NCBI RefSeq assembly: GCF_002005205.3
Contig: NZ_CP019701.2
Coordinates: 186,001 to 250,000, forward strand
Source of the DNA: Rhizobium rhizogenes
GTDB lineage: Bacteria; Pseudomonadota; Alphaproteobacteria; Rhizobiales; Rhizobiaceae
Direction of reading: 5' to 3'
Length of the DNA stretch: 64,000 nucleotides
A model generated the notes under the pieces. That model ran no database searches. It was not told where the DNA came from and worked only from the letters and a program-made list of their open reading frames with translations. Shown here one piece after another: positions 46,560-55,420 of this stretch. The position numbers and the translations under genes were made by a program. Positions within the stretch are counted from its first letter, which is position 1; the number at the start of each line of letters is the position of its first letter.

Positions 46560-46571
46560 CAAAGCGCTTTA
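46560..46571. promoter_or_regulatory. AglR operator near aglR
   Basis: AAAGCGCTTT, a perfect 10-bp palindrome of LacI-family type, 62 bp upstream of the aglR start. Suggests autoregulation. Confidence 0.7.
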
Positions 46572-46678
46572 GATTTTTACCAGCCCCATCATGTTTTCTC
46601 AATCAAAAATGATAGCCGCCTTCTCAAATAAATATGATTATTCGCAAGGCGCTGCAACGTTTCCGAAGAAAGAGCCTC

Positions 46679-46707
46679 TTGACTCCGTCTGGATGACAAT
46701 GAGATGA
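46679..46707 (+). promoter_or_regulatory. Possible aglE promoter
   Basis: TTGACT, 17 bases, AGATGA: good -35, poor -10. The operator begins 10 bp downstream, where a bound repressor would cover the transcription start. The AT-rich part at 46572-46650 holds no gene. Confidence 0.4.
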
Positions 46708-46716
46708 ATAGGCAGC

Positions 46717-46728
46717 CAAAGCGCTTTG
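46717..46728. promoter_or_regulatory. AglR operator near aglE
   Basis: CAAAGCGCTTTG, a perfect 12-bp palindrome and the second copy of the operator, 48 bp before aglE. Distance between the two palindromes is about 157 bp, compatible with looping. Confidence 0.75.
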
Positions 46729-46775
46729 ATTGGAGAGGACGCTTTGAGCCTTTTATGTGATGGGAGGTAAATCAC

Positions 46776-48137
46776 ATGCGGAAGACTCTTTTGGCGACGG
46801 CGGCTTCGATCGTGCTGTTGTCGGGTGCGGCCTTTGCCGCCGATCTGAAATTCGCGCCCGGCGAGGACGCCAAGTTTAACTGGAAAAGCTACGAGGACTT
46901 CAAGGCGGCCCATGCCGACCTCAAAGGTCAGACGCTGACGATTTTCGGCCCCTGGCGTGGTGAGGACGAGGCCCTGTTCCAGTCGGTGCTGGCCTATTTC
47001 GCCGATGCGACCGGCGTGAATGTCCGTTATTCCTCGTCGGAAAATTACGAGCAGCAGATCGTCATCGACACGCAGGCGGGTTCGCCGCCCAATATCGCCA
47101 TCCTGCCGCAGCCCGGCCTTCTGGCCGATCTTGCCGCCAAGGGTTTCCTCGTGCCGCTCGGCGACGAGACCGCCAACTGGGTCAAGGAAAATTACGGCGC
47201 AGGCCAGTCCTGGGTCGATCTTGGCAGCTACAAGGGCAAGGATGGCAACAAGGCTTACTTTGCGTTCCCCTTCAAGGCCGACGTGAAGTCGCTCGTCTGG
47301 TATGTGCCTGAGAACTTCGAGGAAGCGGGTTATAAAGTGCCCGAGAGCATGGAAGACCTGTTCAAGCTGACCGACCAGATCGTTGCCGATGGCGGCACGC
47401 CCTGGTGCATCGGCCTCGGCTCTGGCGGTGCGACCGGCTGGCCGGCCACCGACTGGGTGGAAGACCTGATGCTGCGCACGCAGCCGCTCGACGTTTACCA
47501 GAAGTGGACGACCAACGAGGTAAAGTTCACCGATCCGGCGGTGGTCGAGGCGATCAACGAATTCGGCAAATTCGCCAAGAACGAAAAATATGTCAGCGGC
47601 GGCGTCGCGGCCGTGGCTTCCACCGACTTCCGCGACAGCCCCAAGGGTCTCTTCGACATTCCGCCGAAATGCTACCTGCACCATCAGGCGTCATTCATTC
47701 CGTCCTTCTTCCCTGAAGGCACGAAGGTCGGAACGGATGCGGATTTCTTCTACATGCCGACTTACGCGTCCAAGCCTGACCTCGGCAAGCCGGTTCTCGG
47801 CGCCGGCACGCTCGTCACGGTCACCAAGGAAGCACCGGCGGCCAAGGCATTCGTCGAATTCCTGCAGACCCCGATCGCCCACGAAGTGTGGATGGCACAG
47901 TCCAGCTTCCTGACGCCGTATAAGGGTGTGAATGTCGAGACCTATGCCAATGAGCAGATGAAGCGCCAGGGTGAAATCCTCACGACCGCGACAAGCTTCG
48001 GTTTCGATGGTTCCGACCTGATGCCCGGCAAGATCGGCGCCGGCGCATTCTGGACCGGCATGATCGATTTCGTCGGTGGCAAGTCCGCCGATCAGGTCGC
48101 CGCCGATATCCAGAAGGCCTGGGACGGCCTGAAGTAA
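46776..48137 (+). CDS. aglE: Alpha-glucoside ABC transporter, substrate-binding protein AglE
   Basis: Periplasmic binding protein for alpha-glucosides such as sucrose, maltose and trehalose. 453 residues with a signal peptide (1-21, ending GAAFA). Extracellular-solute-binding family 1 features are TIFGPWRGEDEALFQSVLAY and PPNIAILPQPGLLADLAAKG. GGGAGG lies before the start. A stem-loop after the stop codon probably reduces transcription of the membrane genes relative to this one. Confidence 0.94.
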   Translation: MRKTLLATAASIVLLSGAAFAADLKFAPGEDAKFNWKSYEDFKAAHADLKGQTLTIFGPWRGEDEALFQSVLAYFADATGVNVRYSSSENYEQQIVIDTQAGSPPNIAILPQPGLLADLAAKGFLVPLGDETANWVKENYGAGQSWVDLGSYKGKDGNKAYFAFPFKADVKSLVWYVPENFEEAGYKVPESMEDLFKLTDQIVADGGTPWCIGLGSGGATGWPATDWVEDLMLRTQPLDVYQKWTTNEVKFTDPAVVEAINEFGKFAKNEKYVSGGVAAVASTDFRDSPKGLFDIPPKCYLHHQASFIPSFFPEGTKVGTDADFFYMPTYASKPDLGKPVLGAGTLVTVTKEAPAAKAFVEFLQTPIAHEVWMAQSSFLTPYKGVNVETYANEQMKRQGEILTTATSFGFDGSDLMPGKIGAGAFWTGMIDFVGGKSADQVAADIQKAWDGLK

Positions 48138-48147
48138 CAATCGGATC

Positions 48148-48173
48148 AGGCCCGGCGGCACGCTGCCGGGCCT
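48148..48173 (+). terminator. Stem-loop between aglE and aglF (attenuator)
   Basis: Perfect 9-bp stem AGGCCCGGC / GCCGGGCCT with an 8-nt loop, followed by TT only. Partial terminator or 3' stabiliser of the aglE message. Confidence 0.6.
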
Positions 48174-48240
48174 TTACCAAATGGAACTGCCCCGACGACC
48201 GCATAAATCAGCGCGGCGCGGAGAGGATCAGGGAGGGAAC

Positions 48241-49254
48241 ATGGCTCAACAACTCGTGTCTGCCATCGGCGTCATGGTAGCGGGCGTTTTTGCCTGCGCG
48301 GCCTATTACTGGCTATCCGACAAGGCGCTGCAGGTGATTTTCCCCGTCCGCTCGGGAGATGTCATTCACGCTTCCCGCAATCTAAATCGCCGCGCCGCCG
48401 TCCGGCCCTGGCTGTTCATCGGCCCGGCGCTGATCCTGCTGCTGGTCTATCTGGTCTATCCCGTCATCGCCACGCTGATCCTGTCCTTTTATGATCGCAC
48501 AGGCAGCGAATTCGTCGGCCTCGCCAATTATCGCTGGGCGTTTTTCGACGCCGGTTTCCGCCAGTCGATCTTCAACAACATCCTCTGGCTCGCCGTCGTG
48601 CCGGCCGCCTGCACCTTCTTCGGCCTCGTCATTGCCGTCATGACCGACCGCATCTGGTGGGGCAACATCGCCAAATCCATCGTCTTCATGCCGATGGCGA
48701 TTTCCTTCGTTGGCGCATCGGTCATCTGGAAGTTCATCTATGAATACCGTGCCGAAGGTCAGGTGCAGATCGGCCTCTTGAACGCCATCGTCGAGTTTTT
48801 CGGCGGCAGCCCGGAGGTGTGGATTTCCATGCCCTTCTGGAACAATTTCTTCCTGATGGCCATCCTCATCTGGATCCAGACCGGTTTCGCCATGGTCATC
48901 CTGTCCGCAGCACTGCGCGGCATTCCGGAAGAAACCATCGAGGCTGCCGTCATCGACGGCGCCAATGGCTGGCAGATTTTCTGGAAGATCATGGTGCCGC
49001 AGATCTGGGGCACCATCGCCGTCGTCTGGACGACGATCACCATTCTCGTGCTCAAGGTCTTCGATATCGTGCTGACCATGACCAATGGCCAGTGGAACAC
49101 CATGGTTCTCGCCAATCTCATGTTCGACTGGATGTTCCGCGGTGGCGGCGACAGCGGCCGAAGTGCTGTTATCGCGCTCATCATCATGGCGGCCGTCACA
49201 CCGATCATGGTCTGGAACATCCGCCAGGCGAACCGCGAGATGGAGGGCCGCTGA
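48241..49254 (+). CDS. aglF: Alpha-glucoside ABC transporter permease AglF
   Basis: Inner-membrane permease of the MalF type, 337 residues. An extra N-terminal helix (about 5-25) precedes the six-helix core. EAA loop: EETIEAAVIDGANGWQIFWK. Start has GGGAGGGAAC upstream. Partner of AglG; energised by AglK. Confidence 0.94.
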   Translation: MAQQLVSAIGVMVAGVFACAAYYWLSDKALQVIFPVRSGDVIHASRNLNRRAAVRPWLFIGPALILLLVYLVYPVIATLILSFYDRTGSEFVGLANYRWAFFDAGFRQSIFNNILWLAVVPAACTFFGLVIAVMTDRIWWGNIAKSIVFMPMAISFVGASVIWKFIYEYRAEGQVQIGLLNAIVEFFGGSPEVWISMPFWNNFFLMAILIWIQTGFAMVILSAALRGIPEETIEAAVIDGANGWQIFWKIMVPQIWGTIAVVWTTITILVLKVFDIVLTMTNGQWNTMVLANLMFDWMFRGGGDSGRSAVIALIIMAAVTPIMVWNIRQANREMEGR

Positions 49255-49255
49255 G

Positions 49256-50416
49256 ATGAATATCGTCAAACGCCTGCGCCGCGTCGGCCTGCCGCGCCTC
49301 ATCGTCCATGCCAGTGTTCTCGTCGTCGTGCTTCTCTGGCTCTTGCCCACGCTCGGCATTCTCGTCAGCTCGCTGCGCGACAAGGACCAGATCACCGTGT
49401 CGGGCTGGTGGACGGCCTTCTCCAGCTCCGAACAGACCTCGGCAGTGCGCCTCGCCGATGCTTCCGTGCAGAAGCAGGACGGCAGCCGCTATGTGATATC
49501 AGGCAATGTCTTCGAAAGCGGCGCAGGCGGAAAGGTTTCCGCCTTCGGTGTGCGCGTTCAGGAGCCGAGAGCATTCAACGCCGGCGAACCGGCCGATATC
49601 GGCGATGGCGAAACTCTGCTCGTCAATACGGACGGCACCTACGAATACAGCAAGGTTTCCAGCTTCGAGGGCGCGCGCGGCAAGCGCGTCTATATTTCCG
49701 TCGCGACGCCGCCCGTCTTCACGCTCGACAATTACCGCACGGTTCTGACCTCGGAAGGCATCGGCCAGTCCTTCGTCAACTCACTCACCGTGGCCGTCCC
49801 GGCAACCGTCATCCCCATCCTGATTGCCGCCTTTGCCGCCTATGCGCTGTCATGGATGAGCTTTTCCGGCCGCAATCTGCTGATTGCCATGGTGGTGGGC
49901 CTGATCGTCGTGCCGTTGCAGATGTCGCTCATCCCGCTGCTGCGGCTCTATAATGAAATCGGCACCATCTTCGGCGTGCCGTCCAAGACCTATGCCGGCA
50001 TCTGGCTGGCGCACACCGCCTTCGGCCTGCCGCTCGCCATCTATCTGCTGCGCAACTATATTTCCGGCCTGCCGAAGGAGATCATCGAAAGCGCCCGCGT
50101 GGATGGTGCCAGCGATTTCGAAATCTTCGTCAAGATCATCCTGCCGCTCTCCTTCCCGGCGCTCGCCTCCTTCGCCATCTTCCAGTTCCTGTGGACCTGG
50201 AACGACCTGCTCGTCGCCATGGTGTTCCTCGGCACGCAGAAGGACGAGCTGGTATTGACCGGTGCGCTCAACGCGCTGCTCGGCTCGCGCGGCGGCAACT
50301 GGGAAATCCTCACCGCCTCGGCCTTTGTCACCATCATCGTGCCGCTTTGCGTCTTCTTTGCTCTTCAACGTTATCTCGTGCGTGGCCTGCTTGCAGGCTC
50401 CGTCAAGGGAGGCTGA
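49256..50416 (+). CDS. aglG: Alpha-glucoside ABC transporter permease AglG
   Basis: MalG-type permease, 386 residues. The EAA loop is PKEIIESARVDGASDFEIFV. Between the first and second membrane helices is a periplasmic loop of about 125 residues (42-165) with strand-rich sequence (VQKQDGSRYVISGNVFESGA); MalG-type permeases normally have a much shorter one. The start codon is 1 bp after the aglF stop codon, with GGAGGG upstream. Confidence 0.94.
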   Translation: MNIVKRLRRVGLPRLIVHASVLVVVLLWLLPTLGILVSSLRDKDQITVSGWWTAFSSSEQTSAVRLADASVQKQDGSRYVISGNVFESGAGGKVSAFGVRVQEPRAFNAGEPADIGDGETLLVNTDGTYEYSKVSSFEGARGKRVYISVATPPVFTLDNYRTVLTSEGIGQSFVNSLTVAVPATVIPILIAAFAAYALSWMSFSGRNLLIAMVVGLIVVPLQMSLIPLLRLYNEIGTIFGVPSKTYAGIWLAHTAFGLPLAIYLLRNYISGLPKEIIESARVDGASDFEIFVKIILPLSFPALASFAIFQFLWTWNDLLVAMVFLGTQKDELVLTGALNALLGSRGGNWEILTASAFVTIIVPLCVFFALQRYLVRGLLAGSVKGG

Positions 50417-50423
50417 TTACTCC

Positions 50424-52109
50424 ATGAACGCCCATACCAGACAGGACACTTCCATGACCGCTTCGGTGACTTCCGCTTTGACGCCCAACAAGGACTGGTG
50501 GCGCGGCGCTGTTATCTATCAGATCTATCCGCGCTCCTATCAGGACTCCAATGGCGACGGCATCGGCGACCTCAAGGGCATCACCGACCGGCTGGCGCAT
50601 ATTGCCAATCTGGGTGCCGATGCGATCTGGATTTCACCCTTCTTCACCTCGCCGATGAAGGATTTCGGTTACGACGTCTCGAATTATGTCGATGTCGATC
50701 CGATGTTCGGCACGCTTGCCGATTTCGACGGGCTGATTGCCGAAGCCCACCGGCTCGGCATCCGCGTCATGATCGATCTCGTCATGTCGCACACGTCTGA
50801 CCAGCACCCATGGTTCGTGGAAAGCCGCGCCAGCCGCAACAATGCGAAATCGGACTGGTATGTCTGGTCGGATGGCAAGCCGGATGGCACACCGCCCAAT
50901 AACTGGCTGTCGATCTTCGGTGGTCCGGGCTGGCAGTGGGACCCGACGCGCATGCAATATTACATGCACAACTTCCTGACCTCGCAGCCGGACCTCAACC
51001 TGCATAACCCTGAAGTGCAGGAAGAGCTGCTAAACATCACCCGTTTCTGGCTGAAGCGCGGCGTTGACGGTTTCCGCCTCGACACCATCAATTTCTATTT
51101 CCATGACCTTGAGCTGCGCGACAACCCGGCGCTGGCGCCGGAGCGCCGCAATGCCTCCACGGCACCTGCGGTCAATCCCTATAACTTCCAGGAACATCTC
51201 TACGACAAGAACCGCCCGGAAAACATCGCCTTCCTGAAGCGTTTCCGCGCCGTGCTGGACGAGTTTCCAGACATCGCCGCCGTTGGCGAAGTGGGCGACA
51301 GTCAGCGTGGCCTCGAAATCGTCGGTGAATATACTTCCGGCGACGACAAGATGCAGATGTGTTACGCCTTCGAATTCCTCGCACCCGATGCGCTGACCCC
51401 GCAGCGCGTCGCCGATGTGCAGGCGGATTTTGCGAAAGCCGCCCCGGAAGGCTGGGCCTGCTGGGCTTTCTCCAACCATGATGTCGTGCGCCATGTCAGC
51501 CGCTGGGGCGCGCATGTCGAGGATAAGGACGCTTTCGCCAAGGTTCTCTCGGCGCTGCTGATGACGCAGCGCGGCTCCGTCTGCATCTATGAAGGCGAGG
51601 AACTCGGCCTCACCGAAGCCGATATCGCCTTCGAGGACTTGCAGGATCCATACGGCATCCAGTTCTGGCCGGAATTCAAGGGCCGCGACGGTTGCCGCAC
51701 GCCGATGGTGTGGGATGCCGGCCACGCACAGGCCGGTTTCTCGACAGCCGACAAGACATGGCTGCCCATTCCGGACGAACACAAGCAGCGCGCCGTCAGC
51801 GCCCAGCAGGGCAATGAGGCTTCGGTGCTGGAACATTACCGCCGCTTCCTCGCTTTCCGCAGGCAGCACCCGGCTTTCGCAAAGGGTGGTATCGAATTCC
51901 AGCCGGTGCAGGGTGAGGTGCTGAGCTATACCCGCAAGCTGGGCAACGAAACCGTTCTTTGCCTCTTCAACTTGTCCGCAACGCCGGCAAAAGCCACGCT
52001 GCCGGAAGGGAACTGGGAGGTTCTCGAAGGTCACGGTTTTGCAAGCGGCCTTGAAGGTAGAAGCGTAGAACTTCCGGCATGGGGCGCATTCTTCGCCCGT
52101 TACGCCTGA
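50424..52109 (+). CDS. aglA: Alpha-glucosidase AglA (GH13)
   Basis: Cytoplasmic enzyme hydrolysing imported alpha-glucosides to glucose. 561 residues. GH13 regions: IDLVMSHTSDQHPWF, GFRLDTINF with nucleophile Asp220, AAVGEVGD with acid/base Glu289, and FSNHDVVRH with Asp353. A second start 30 bp downstream is possible. No signal peptide. It lies between aglG and aglK in the operon. Confidence 0.95.
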   Translation: MNAHTRQDTSMTASVTSALTPNKDWWRGAVIYQIYPRSYQDSNGDGIGDLKGITDRLAHIANLGADAIWISPFFTSPMKDFGYDVSNYVDVDPMFGTLADFDGLIAEAHRLGIRVMIDLVMSHTSDQHPWFVESRASRNNAKSDWYVWSDGKPDGTPPNNWLSIFGGPGWQWDPTRMQYYMHNFLTSQPDLNLHNPEVQEELLNITRFWLKRGVDGFRLDTINFYFHDLELRDNPALAPERRNASTAPAVNPYNFQEHLYDKNRPENIAFLKRFRAVLDEFPDIAAVGEVGDSQRGLEIVGEYTSGDDKMQMCYAFEFLAPDALTPQRVADVQADFAKAAPEGWACWAFSNHDVVRHVSRWGAHVEDKDAFAKVLSALLMTQRGSVCIYEGEELGLTEADIAFEDLQDPYGIQFWPEFKGRDGCRTPMVWDAGHAQAGFSTADKTWLPIPDEHKQRAVSAQQGNEASVLEHYRRFLAFRRQHPAFAKGGIEFQPVQGEVLSYTRKLGNETVLCLFNLSATPAKATLPEGNWEVLEGHGFASGLEGRSVELPAWGAFFARYA

Positions 52110-52129
52110 CAGAATAGGGAGGAACACCC

Positions 52130-53218
52130 ATGACAAGTCTCGTTCTCAAGGATATCCGCAAATCATACGGGCAGGTGAAGGTCCTGCACGGCATCGATCT
52201 TTCGATCGAGCAGGGCGAATTCATCGTTTTTGTCGGCCCCTCCGGCTGCGGAAAATCGACGCTTCTGCGCATGATCGCCGGTCTGGAGGAAATCACCGGC
52301 GGCGAGATGTTCATTGATGGCCAGCTCGTCAATGAAATCCCGCCCTCGCGCCGGGGCATCGCCATGGTGTTCCAGTCCTATGCGCTTTATCCGCATATGA
52401 CCGTCTACGACAACATGGCCTTCGGCATGAAAATCGCGAAGGAAAACAAGCAGGAAATCGACCGTCGCGTGCGTGCCGCCGCCGAAATCCTGCAGCTGAC
52501 GCAATATCTGGAGCGTCTGCCCAAGGCGCTCTCCGGCGGCCAGCGCCAGCGTGTCGCCATCGGCCGCGCCATCTGCCGCAATCCCAAGGTCTTCCTGTTC
52601 GATGAACCGCTGTCGAATCTCGATGCTGCCCTGCGTGTCGCCACCCGTATCGAGATCGCCAAGCTCAACGAGCAGATGGCCGATACGACGATGATCTACG
52701 TCACCCACGACCAGGTGGAGGCGATGACGCTGGCGGACCGCATCGTCGTTTTGAATGCCGGTCGTGTGGAACAGGTCGGCCCGCCGCTCGAACTTTACGA
52801 AAGGCCGGCCAATCTTTTCGTGGCGCGCTTCATCGGCTCGCCCGCCATGAATATCATCTCGGCGAAGATCGTCGGAACCGGCGAACGCACATCGATAGAA
52901 CTCGCCGGCGGCAAGACGCTTGCCGTTTACGTGCCGACCCCCGCCACCGAGCAGGGCAAGGCTGCGAGCTTCGGTGTCCGGCCCGAAGATCTGAGCATTG
53001 TCACCGGTGACGACTATCTTTTCGAAGGCAAGGTGTCGATTGTCGAGGCTCTGGGTGAAGTGACGCTGCTTTATCTCGAGGCGCCGAAGGGCCAGGAACC
53101 GATCATCGTCAAGGTGCCGGGCATTGTTTCCGTCGGTAAGGGCGAAACCCTGCGGTTCGCCGCGCCGCAGGAAAAGCTCCACCTCTTCGATGCCGCAGGC
53201 AAGACCTACCGTCCATAA
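52130..53218 (+). CDS. aglK: Alpha-glucoside ABC transporter ATPase AglK
   Basis: ATP-binding subunit, 362 residues, MalK type: Walker A GPSGCGKST (about 36-44), signature LSGGQRQRVAIGRA, Walker B VFLFDEPLSNLDA, and switch YVTHDQVEAMT. The C-terminal regulatory OB-like domain is present (about 240-362). Last gene of the operon, followed by a strong terminator. Confidence 0.96.
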   Translation: MTSLVLKDIRKSYGQVKVLHGIDLSIEQGEFIVFVGPSGCGKSTLLRMIAGLEEITGGEMFIDGQLVNEIPPSRRGIAMVFQSYALYPHMTVYDNMAFGMKIAKENKQEIDRRVRAAAEILQLTQYLERLPKALSGGQRQRVAIGRAICRNPKVFLFDEPLSNLDAALRVATRIEIAKLNEQMADTTMIYVTHDQVEAMTLADRIVVLNAGRVEQVGPPLELYERPANLFVARFIGSPAMNIISAKIVGTGERTSIELAGGKTLAVYVPTPATEQGKAASFGVRPEDLSIVTGDDYLFEGKVSIVEALGEVTLLYLEAPKGQEPIIVKVPGIVSVGKGETLRFAAPQEKLHLFDAAGKTYRP

Positions 53219-53242
53219 ATATCCGCGATCCTGAAAATAAAC

Positions 53243-53271
53243 CCCGGAGCAACCTTGCTCCGGGTTTTTTT
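53243..53271 (+). terminator. Terminator of the agl operon
   Basis: Perfect 10-bp stem CCCGGAGCAA / TTGCTCCGGG with a 2-nt gap, then seven T. 24 bp after the aglK stop codon. Confidence 0.93.
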
Positions 53272-53457
53272 ATGGCTTTTTGCCCTTGTGGAAAAACATC
53301 GCAAATGTCCCGCTTCCGATCTGTTTAAGGCAGCTCTGATATGAATTGTTAAAGACTATGGCCTAGTCTCGATCCATTGGCAGAGCATGGGAGTCCGGGC
53401 GTGCAGAGCAGTGCGGGTGTCATCAGGAACAATTACCTGAGCAAGGAAGAATCCTTC

Positions 53458-53814
53458 ATGTACGACCGCGAAGGCCGGTTCCGCATGGAAGATACCATGA
53501 ATGCGGCTCGCATCGAATATACCGAAAAGGCCGTGATGCACATGGCGGCGCGCCGCTGCGATGTCATCCGCATCTCCCAGACCGAAGCGGTGCTGGCGCT
53601 GCTGACCAAATATAATCTGCCGAACCAGTTCTATCTCGATATTCCCGACGCCCGCATCACCAAGATCGGCTGCGTGATGTTGCGCGTCAACGCCAACAAC
53701 ACCATCCACGTCCGTTTCCTGCGCATGCTGACACAGAAGGAACTGGACCGCATTTTCGTGTTCAGCACGCATCCGGCGCATAAGGACCGGAAGCTCGATA
53801 TCCGCTCGTTCTAA
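53458..53814 (+). CDS. Small protein, possibly PilZ-like
   Basis: 118 residues from the ATG with AAGGA upstream; a GTG at 53401 with GGGAG is an equally good start and would add 19 residues. A pattern of strands (RRCDVIRISQTEAVLALL, LPNQFYLDIPDA, CVMLRVNANNTIHVRFLRML) resembles PilZ domains, but the RxxxR and D/NxSxxG motifs that bind c-di-GMP are not intact. If it is PilZ it may be an adaptor that does not bind the nucleotide. Monocistronic by position. Confidence 0.65.
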   Translation: MYDREGRFRMEDTMNAARIEYTEKAVMHMAARRCDVIRISQTEAVLALLTKYNLPNQFYLDIPDARITKIGCVMLRVNANNTIHVRFLRMLTQKELDRIFVFSTHPAHKDRKLDIRSF

Positions 53815-53837
53815 AAATCAGATGATAGGCGAGGGTC

Positions 53838-55202
53838 TTAGGCAAGCCCGCCCAGAACCGTCTGCTTCAGCTTCACTTCGGGCACTTCCGTGAAGGCAAG
53901 ATCGCTGCGGCCGAAATAGGATTTCTGGTTGGTGGCCGACCAGTCGTTGCAGACCAGCTTGTAGCGCTCTTTGGTTTGCGGATTTTCCGGCATGGCGTAG
54001 AGATAATCGCCGGTGCGCGCAGCAAGCGGAATATCACCGTCCTGATTGCAGCGCTTGAGGATTTGCACAAGCGCCTCACCATCCACTTCCGTCACCATCA
54101 GCTTGCCGTCGAAACGCAGCGACGCGTTGAAATCGTAACGGCGAATATCGCCAGCCGGCAGGCCGGCGCCGAAGGAGGTGTGGCCGATGAAACCGACATC
54201 CGCACCGGTTTTTGCGGCGATGAGCCGGGCCGCATGGCGACCGGCCTCATCGACGGACATCGCCTTCGCCGATTTGCCCACAACCGCCCGTTCTTCCGCG
54301 GTCAGGTGCTTTTCGAGCGTTTGTTCGATCAGGGGCTTGAGGGCCGGGGAGGCGGGAGCGCCACTGTCGATGGCGACGGTCTCGATGGTCGGGGCCTTGC
54401 CGGGACCGGCGATCGTAGCGACCGTCATGGAGGTGCACCATGAGCCGGTATGGACATAACGTGTGGCGCCCTGCTCGTGCACGAAGTTCAGGTGATCGTG
54501 ACCGCCAACCAGCAGCGTGCCGTCCGGCAACAGGGGCAGGATATCGCGGTCGGCGACGACGCCAGCATGGCTGAGAACGATGTTGATCGCGTCCGGTTTG
54601 ACGATATCGGGAAGGTTGGCCTTGGCCCATTCGACCGGCTGCGGAATGTCGAGCATCTCGCGCGTGGGTTTCGGATAGGTGTTGATCGCATTGGTGGCGA
54701 GACCTGCGAGGACGACCTTCCGCTCGCCGACGCTCACCTCGGCGCTCTCGGGCGCATAGGGCTTTCCGCTGCGCTTGTCGATGATGTTGGAAAGCACGGT
54801 GATGCCGAGTGCCTGTGCGCGGCTGACGAAATTGGTAAGATCATTGTCGATATCGGGCTCATGATTGCCGATATTGATGACGGTGGGGGCGAGCTTGGCG
54901 AGTGCCGCGAGGAATGTCCATTCGATTTCGCCGGCCGAACGCGCGGCCACCGCATTGCCGATCTCGAACAGGTCGCCATTCAGCAGAATGATGTGGGGCA
55001 CCTTGTCGGCGGCTATCCGCGTTTCGATGGCCGCGAGAAGCTGGCCGATACGCTCATAGGCCGAATGCAGGTCGGAGATGACGATTGCACGCAGCGCCAC
55101 ATCCTGCGCCATAACAGGCGTCGCCACCGCCATCAGCGGCAGCATGGCGGTGCCCGCCATAAGCTTCAGCACATCGCGGCGTTTGCTTGAGAAAATCGTC
55201 AT
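53838..55202 (-). CDS. Tat-exported 5'-nucleotidase/metallophosphoesterase
   Basis: 454 residues. The twin-arginine signal (SSKRRDVLKLMAG, cleavage near 32) points to Tat export. The metallophosphoesterase motifs are in order: ISDLHS, NGDLFE, GNHEPD, SHAG, and GGHDHLNFVH. The C-terminal part fits the 5'-nucleotidase substrate domain (GADVGFIGHTSFGAGLPAGD). Probably releases phosphate from periplasmic nucleotides; substrate unknown. Transcribed alone. Confidence 0.88.
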   Translation of the reverse strand: MTIFSSKRRDVLKLMAGTAMLPLMAVATPVMAQDVALRAIVISDLHSAYERIGQLLAAIETRIAADKVPHIILLNGDLFEIGNAVAARSAGEIEWTFLAALAKLAPTVINIGNHEPDIDNDLTNFVSRAQALGITVLSNIIDKRSGKPYAPESAEVSVGERKVVLAGLATNAINTYPKPTREMLDIPQPVEWAKANLPDIVKPDAINIVLSHAGVVADRDILPLLPDGTLLVGGHDHLNFVHEQGATRYVHTGSWCTSMTVATIAGPGKAPTIETVAIDSGAPASPALKPLIEQTLEKHLTAEERAVVGKSAKAMSVDEAGRHAARLIAAKTGADVGFIGHTSFGAGLPAGDIRRYDFNASLRFDGKLMVTEVDGEALVQILKRCNQDGDIPLAARTGDYLYAMPENPQTKERYKLVCNDWSATNQKSYFGRSDLAFTEVPEVKLKQTVLGGLA

Positions 55203-55383
55203 GTCCTGGCCCCATCATCCGAAACTGCGCCGTCGTCCCACGGCTGGCTGAGAAGGCCCTAAAGGGCGATCATCACAGCCACATGACAAATCTGACGTTT
55301 AAGAAACAGGAAATAAAGCGGTTTCTGTACCCGATCTTTCGAGGGCGCAAGTGTAGTCAGGCGATACCGCAAAGTGGGGTTGA

Positions 55384-55413
55384 AAGGCGAAAGCCGCACC
55401 CGGCCTTCGCCTT
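55384..55413 (-). terminator. Stem-loop after edd
   Basis: A 12-bp stem with one mismatch (AAGGCGAAAGCC against GGCCTTCGCCTT) just after the edd stop codon; CTTTCAACCCC follows on the minus strand. Weak T run. Confidence 0.5.
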
Positions 55414-55420
55414 CCGCATA

